From NCBI GenBank assembly GCA_030591125.1, contig JAUVBP010000049.1, positions 1 to 7,999 on the forward strand: 7,999 nt of DNA. Direction: 5' to 3'. The notes beneath the pieces were generated by a model that saw nothing but the letters and a program-made list of their open reading frames with translations, did not search any database and had not been told where the DNA came from. The position numbers and the translations under genes are program-made. Each line of letters opens with the position of its first letter. The first letter of the stretch is position 1. Source of the DNA: Candidatus Woesearchaeota archaeon. Its GTDB lineage: Archaea > Nanobdellota > Nanobdellia > Woesearchaeales > UBA11576. This document shows positions 6,187 through 7,999 of the stretch, in pieces.

Positions 6187-6244
6187 TCAAACAACCTTAA
6201 GATCAACACATAGCCTATAATTGCTGGGAGAGTGCTGGCCGCAT
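6187..6244 (-). pseudogene. Displaced 3' end of a trm5-like gene (58 bases)
   Basis: Read on the minus strand, these bases encode CGQHSPSNYRLCVDLKVV followed by TGA. The intact gene ending at 6834 closes with CGQHSPSNYRICVDFKVL and TGA. The two stretches match at 51 of 58 bases. Three mismatches are silent third-position changes, two give I/L and F/L swaps, and two fall in the last codon. Similarity starts exactly at the stop codon and stops at 6244, just before a run of seven A. The pattern suggests both copies evolved as functional Trm5 C-termini before this one lost its gene body. It abuts the stop of the 84-residue gene with no gap. Confidence 0.85.
6216..6222 (+). promoter_or_regulatory. 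Possible TATA box for the cassette gene
   Basis: TATAATT lies inside the displaced trm5 3' end, about 32 bases before the ATG at 6251. That would place the transcript start within a few bases of the ATG. The intact trm5 copy has G at the matching position (TGTAATT, a silent difference), so only this copy contains the element. It is a weak match and transcription from upstream is an alternative. Confidence 0.3.
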
Positions 6245-6250
6245 AAAAAA

Positions 6251-6847
6251 ATGGACCTGGAAAAAAGAATTTCTCGAGGGGTGGAAAAAGAACACTATTT
6301 TATAGTCCTAGGATGCCAAACAGATGACAGAAAGACATTCGAAAAAGAATATATCACAAAACCTTTCGATGAATTCAAGAACCCTGATAAAGAGGAAGAA
6401 GTCCTTGCATTCTACAAATCATGCGATCATAAGCTCCCGATAGGGAAAGACGGAATAAGAGAAGTCATGAAACATGATGGGAAGTACTGGTGTATGGGTC
6501 ATGGTGAGAACGTCTGGAATCACAATACGACACGGATGATAAAGGTGCAGGTGGTCCGCAATATAAATCTACAGGAACGGATACCTCAAGCAATAAGAAA
6601 CCTGACAAAATATGTGAAAGGAGACCTGTCCCTCGGCGATAGACAATTCTTGAGAGAGATTGCAAAAGAAACATTCTTGAGAGCTCTTGACCTTGCAGCA
6701 GATAATTCTGGAGAGAATTATACATTATCCATGTGCCTGAGGATGTATGACAATGAATTCACGCACATGCGACTAAGACAATATGGATTTGACCTGAAAG
6801 AACCGCATGGATTATATACCGACTATCAAAGAATCACAAAACCTTAA
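6251..6847 (+). CDS. Cassette gene: unknown protein, 198 residues
   Basis: Not recognised. The frame stays open leftwards to a TTG at 6221, but those codons lie antisense to the displaced trm5 end. The ATG at 6251, right after the repeat boundary, is therefore the better start. No Shine-Dalgarno is seen, so a leaderless mRNA is plausible. The protein is soluble. Numbered from this ATG, it has a probable beta strand HYFIVLGCQTDD (15-26), a His/Trp/Cys-rich patch KYWCMGHGENVWNHNTT (78-94), then a helical C-terminal half with RQFLREIAKETFLRALDLAAD (131-151). The patch could bind metal or a cofactor, but no known motif matches. The gene fills the space between the two trm5 3' end copies almost exactly. 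Its last codons and stop lie inside the right-hand copy, overlapping trm5 convergently by 14 bases. Confidence 0.72.
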   Translation: MDLEKRISRGVEKEHYFIVLGCQTDDRKTFEKEYITKPFDEFKNPDKEEEVLAFYKSCDHKLPIGKDGIREVMKHDGKYWCMGHGENVWNHNTTRMIKVQVVRNINLQERIPQAIRNLTKYVKGDLSLGDRQFLREIAKETFLRALDLAADNSGENYTLSMCLRMYDNEFTHMRLRQYGFDLKEPHGLYTDYQRITKP

Positions 6848-6891
6848 AATCAACACATATCCTGTAATTACTTGGAGAGTGCTGGCCGCAT
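6834..6891. repeat. Right-hand copy of the 58-base direct repeat (trm5 3' end)
   Basis: This is the partner of 6187-6244, in the same orientation and displaced by 647 bases. It is the functional copy, forming the last 18 codons and stop of the intact trm5-like gene. Together the two copies bracket a single-gene cassette. At 88% identity the copies are too diverged, and at 58 bases too long, for an ordinary transposon target duplication. Confidence 0.85.
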
Positions 6892-7865
6892 TTGACTGTG
6901 CGGAGAATTCTACAGTTCATCTTGTTCTTTTTGCAAGCTTCTTTCAGTCGTCTGTGTGCTGCTGTGAAGTTTCCTTTGTCTTCGAAAGCATAGAAATGGA
7001 TGATTGTCCCTTTTTTGCTTACGGCTAGCGCCGAATCCAGAAAATCACCTGCAGACTTCGGGAGCGGCATTGCGATCCTGTCAAACTTCTTCTTCAGTTT
7101 AGGGACGACTTTCTTCACATCACCATTTATCAGGGTCACATTCGTTATCTTATTGAGCTTCAGGTTCATTAATCCGTATTTATGACCATAAGGATTCAGC
7201 TCGATGCCGGTTATGTCTTTCGCTTTGGTGCGCCGAGAGATGACACAAGGATAAGGAGCGCAACCAGAGAACATTATGAGAACAGACTCTCCAGGCTTGA
7301 CCTGCTCTGCGACGCGCTTGCGCTCAGTCGAGAGGCGTGGAGAGAAATAGACCTTCTCCACATCCAGCTTCAGGCGAGTACCATGCTCTATGTGCACGGC
7401 CTCCTTGGTCTTCCGGCCAGCAAGATACTTCATCTTCTGGGTCCTGAACTCTGTACCATGGATGCCTGCTTTCTTGAGCACAGTATCTATGTTCTTCTGC
7501 AGTTTCAGAAGAGTCTCTGCAATCAATCTCTCCTTCTTCTCAAGCCCTTCAGGGATCTCAAGTATAGCTATAGAACCTGTGACGTCAAATGCCCGCTTGA
7601 CTGTGGCAAGCTCTCTCTTTGAAAGGACCTTGCTTATCTCTGCTTTTAGACTTGTCTTCTTTTTTTTGGTCCGCTTCAGATCAGACACATCAGGGAAAGT
7701 CACAAAGCTGAACATCTCCTTGATGCCTGTCTTCTTAGATACAGGAAACAGTATTGAATCTGCAGTCTTCTTCAGCACATAATCATGGTTGAAAAGATCT
7801 GCACCTATCAGGAATCTCTTGACGACCTGAGCTTTCTTCAGAGGAACCTTTACACAGAGAACCAT
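6834..7865 (-). CDS. trm5: tRNA (guanine37-N1)-methyltransferase, Trm5 family
   Basis: A class I SAM-dependent methyltransferase of the archaeal Trm5 family, which methylates G37 next to the anticodon and prevents frameshifting; related enzymes act on wyosine intermediates. The N-terminal part (about 1-160) is the variable D1/D2 region. The catalytic part starts with the hallmark KVYFSPRLSTER (171-182). The SAM loop follows as MFSGCAPYPCVIS (198-210), then the acidic IELNP motif (221-225), GDVKKV (248-253) and the catalytic-site MPLPKSA (266-272). The MFSG/MPLP variants suggest the Trm5a/c-type branch rather than Trm5b, but this assignment is tentative. The ATG at 7865 has GGTGAT three bases upstream, equivalent to normal spacing for GGAGGTGAT. 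The gene follows the transporter by four bases, so the two form an operon. Its last 58 bases are duplicated at 6187-6244. Confidence 0.92.
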   Translation of the reverse strand: MVLCVKVPLKKAQVVKRFLIGADLFNHDYVLKKTADSILFPVSKKTGIKEMFSFVTFPDVSDLKRTKKKKTSLKAEISKVLSKRELATVKRAFDVTGSIAILEIPEGLEKKERLIAETLLKLQKNIDTVLKKAGIHGTEFRTQKMKYLAGRKTKEAVHIEHGTRLKLDVEKVYFSPRLSTERKRVAEQVKPGESVLIMFSGCAPYPCVISRRTKAKDITGIELNPYGHKYGLMNLKLNKITNVTLINGDVKKVVPKLKKKFDRIAMPLPKSAGDFLDSALAVSKKGTIIHFYAFEDKGNFTAAHRRLKEACKKNKMNCRILRTVKCGQHSPSNYRICVDFKVL

Positions 7866-7868
7866 ACA

Positions 7869-7874
7869 ATCACC
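7869..7874 (-). promoter_or_regulatory. Ribosome binding site overlapping the upstream stop codon
   Basis: GGTGAT on the minus strand, three bases before the trm5 ATG, contains the TGA stop of the transporter gene. Termination and re-initiation are therefore likely to be coupled. The RNase J gene shows the same GTGAT-N3-ATG geometry. Confidence 0.6.
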
Positions 7875-7998
7875 CGAGAACTATCATTATTACGCCGGCA
7901 ACCATTATTCCACATGCTACGAAGCGATATATCGTGTCGTGATCATGGAAGAGCCGGCCTCCGACAATCGTCGCCACCAGCGTGCTTGCCCGTTTCAG
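7870..7998 (-). CDS. DMT/EamA-type transporter, C-terminal end only
   Basis: This gene enters from the right edge; only its last 42 codons and TGA stop are inside the window. The stretch begins LKRASTLVATIVGGRLFHDH, then TIYRFVACG, and ends in the hydrophobic IMVAGVIMIVLG. This fits the end of the second EamA repeat of drug/metabolite transporters: an R-x-S-T-L start of a helix, a G-G-x-x-F loop, an R-x-x-x-x-G turn and a final membrane helix finishing at the terminus. These proteins have about ten membrane helices and export or import small metabolites. The substrate cannot be told from this piece. Its stop lies four bases upstream of the trm5 ATG, so the two genes are probably co-transcribed. 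Confidence 0.72.
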   Translation of the reverse strand: MKRASTLVATIVGGRLFHDHDTIYRFVACGIMVAGVIMIVLG

Positions 7999-7999
7999 A

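Noticed and set aside
6221..6250. TTG start extending the cassette gene by ten codons
   Set aside because: These codons are the antisense of the displaced trm5 end and have no ribosome site; the ATG at 6251 lies just past the repeat boundary.
6187..6891. Transposon with target-site duplication
   Set aside because: The repeat is 58 bases long and 12% diverged, the insert has no terminal inverted repeats, and its only gene has no transposase motif.
7182..7782. Plus-strand open frames of 130-146 codons
   Set aside because: They lie wholly antisense to the trm5-like gene, which carries clear Trm5 motifs, and their translations show no recognisable features.

Overview
The window looks archaeal. 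Core genes belong to archaeal families (RNase J with a beta-CASP domain, a Trm5-type tRNA methyltransferase). Gene starts are preceded by TATA boxes of the form TTTAAATA about 25-35 bases upstream, and by Shine-Dalgarno sequences matching GGAGGTGAT. Base composition is moderate, and codons such as AGG, AGA and ATA are common. Small unknown proteins and very tight gene packing would fit a DPANN-type archaeon, but that placement is a guess.

Layout, left to right. (1) The 3' part of a PHP-family phosphoesterase (+), whose first residues lie outside the window, followed by a TATA box and a complete RNase J (+). (2) A 796-residue protein of unknown family on the minus strand. It starts at a TTG with a strong ribosome binding site, and its last 34 codons lie antisense to the end of RNase J. 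(3) A divergent intergenic region of 309 bases with promoter elements for both flanks, a 31-base hairpin, and a minus-strand segment that resembles a C/D box guide RNA. (4) A plus-strand cluster of three tightly coupled genes: a membrane-anchored or secreted protein with a DxNxDG calcium-type loop, a cytoplasmic coiled-coil protein ending in a lamin-tail domain, and an 84-residue unknown. (5) A single-gene cassette encoding an unknown protein of 199 codons including the stop, bounded by two copies of the last 58 bases of the trm5-like gene. (6) On the minus strand, the intact trm5-like gene, and upstream of it in the same operon the C-terminal end of a DMT/EamA-type membrane transporter.

Two observations stand out. 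The first is the cassette. The outer repeat copy still reads as a Trm5 C-terminus with a stop codon, and it differs from the functional copy mainly at synonymous or conservative positions. Taking out one 647-base unit would rejoin the neighbouring gene and trm5 stop-to-stop. This points to insertion at the 3' end of a protein-coding gene, or to the remains of a second trm5 allele. The second is the coiled coil plus lamin-tail protein, which has the same domain order as nuclear lamins, has no signal peptide, and is translationally coupled to a membrane-anchored partner.

The PHP, RNase J, Trm5 and transporter genes appear to be ordinary housekeeping functions. The material between 2150 and 6850 is mostly lineage-specific.
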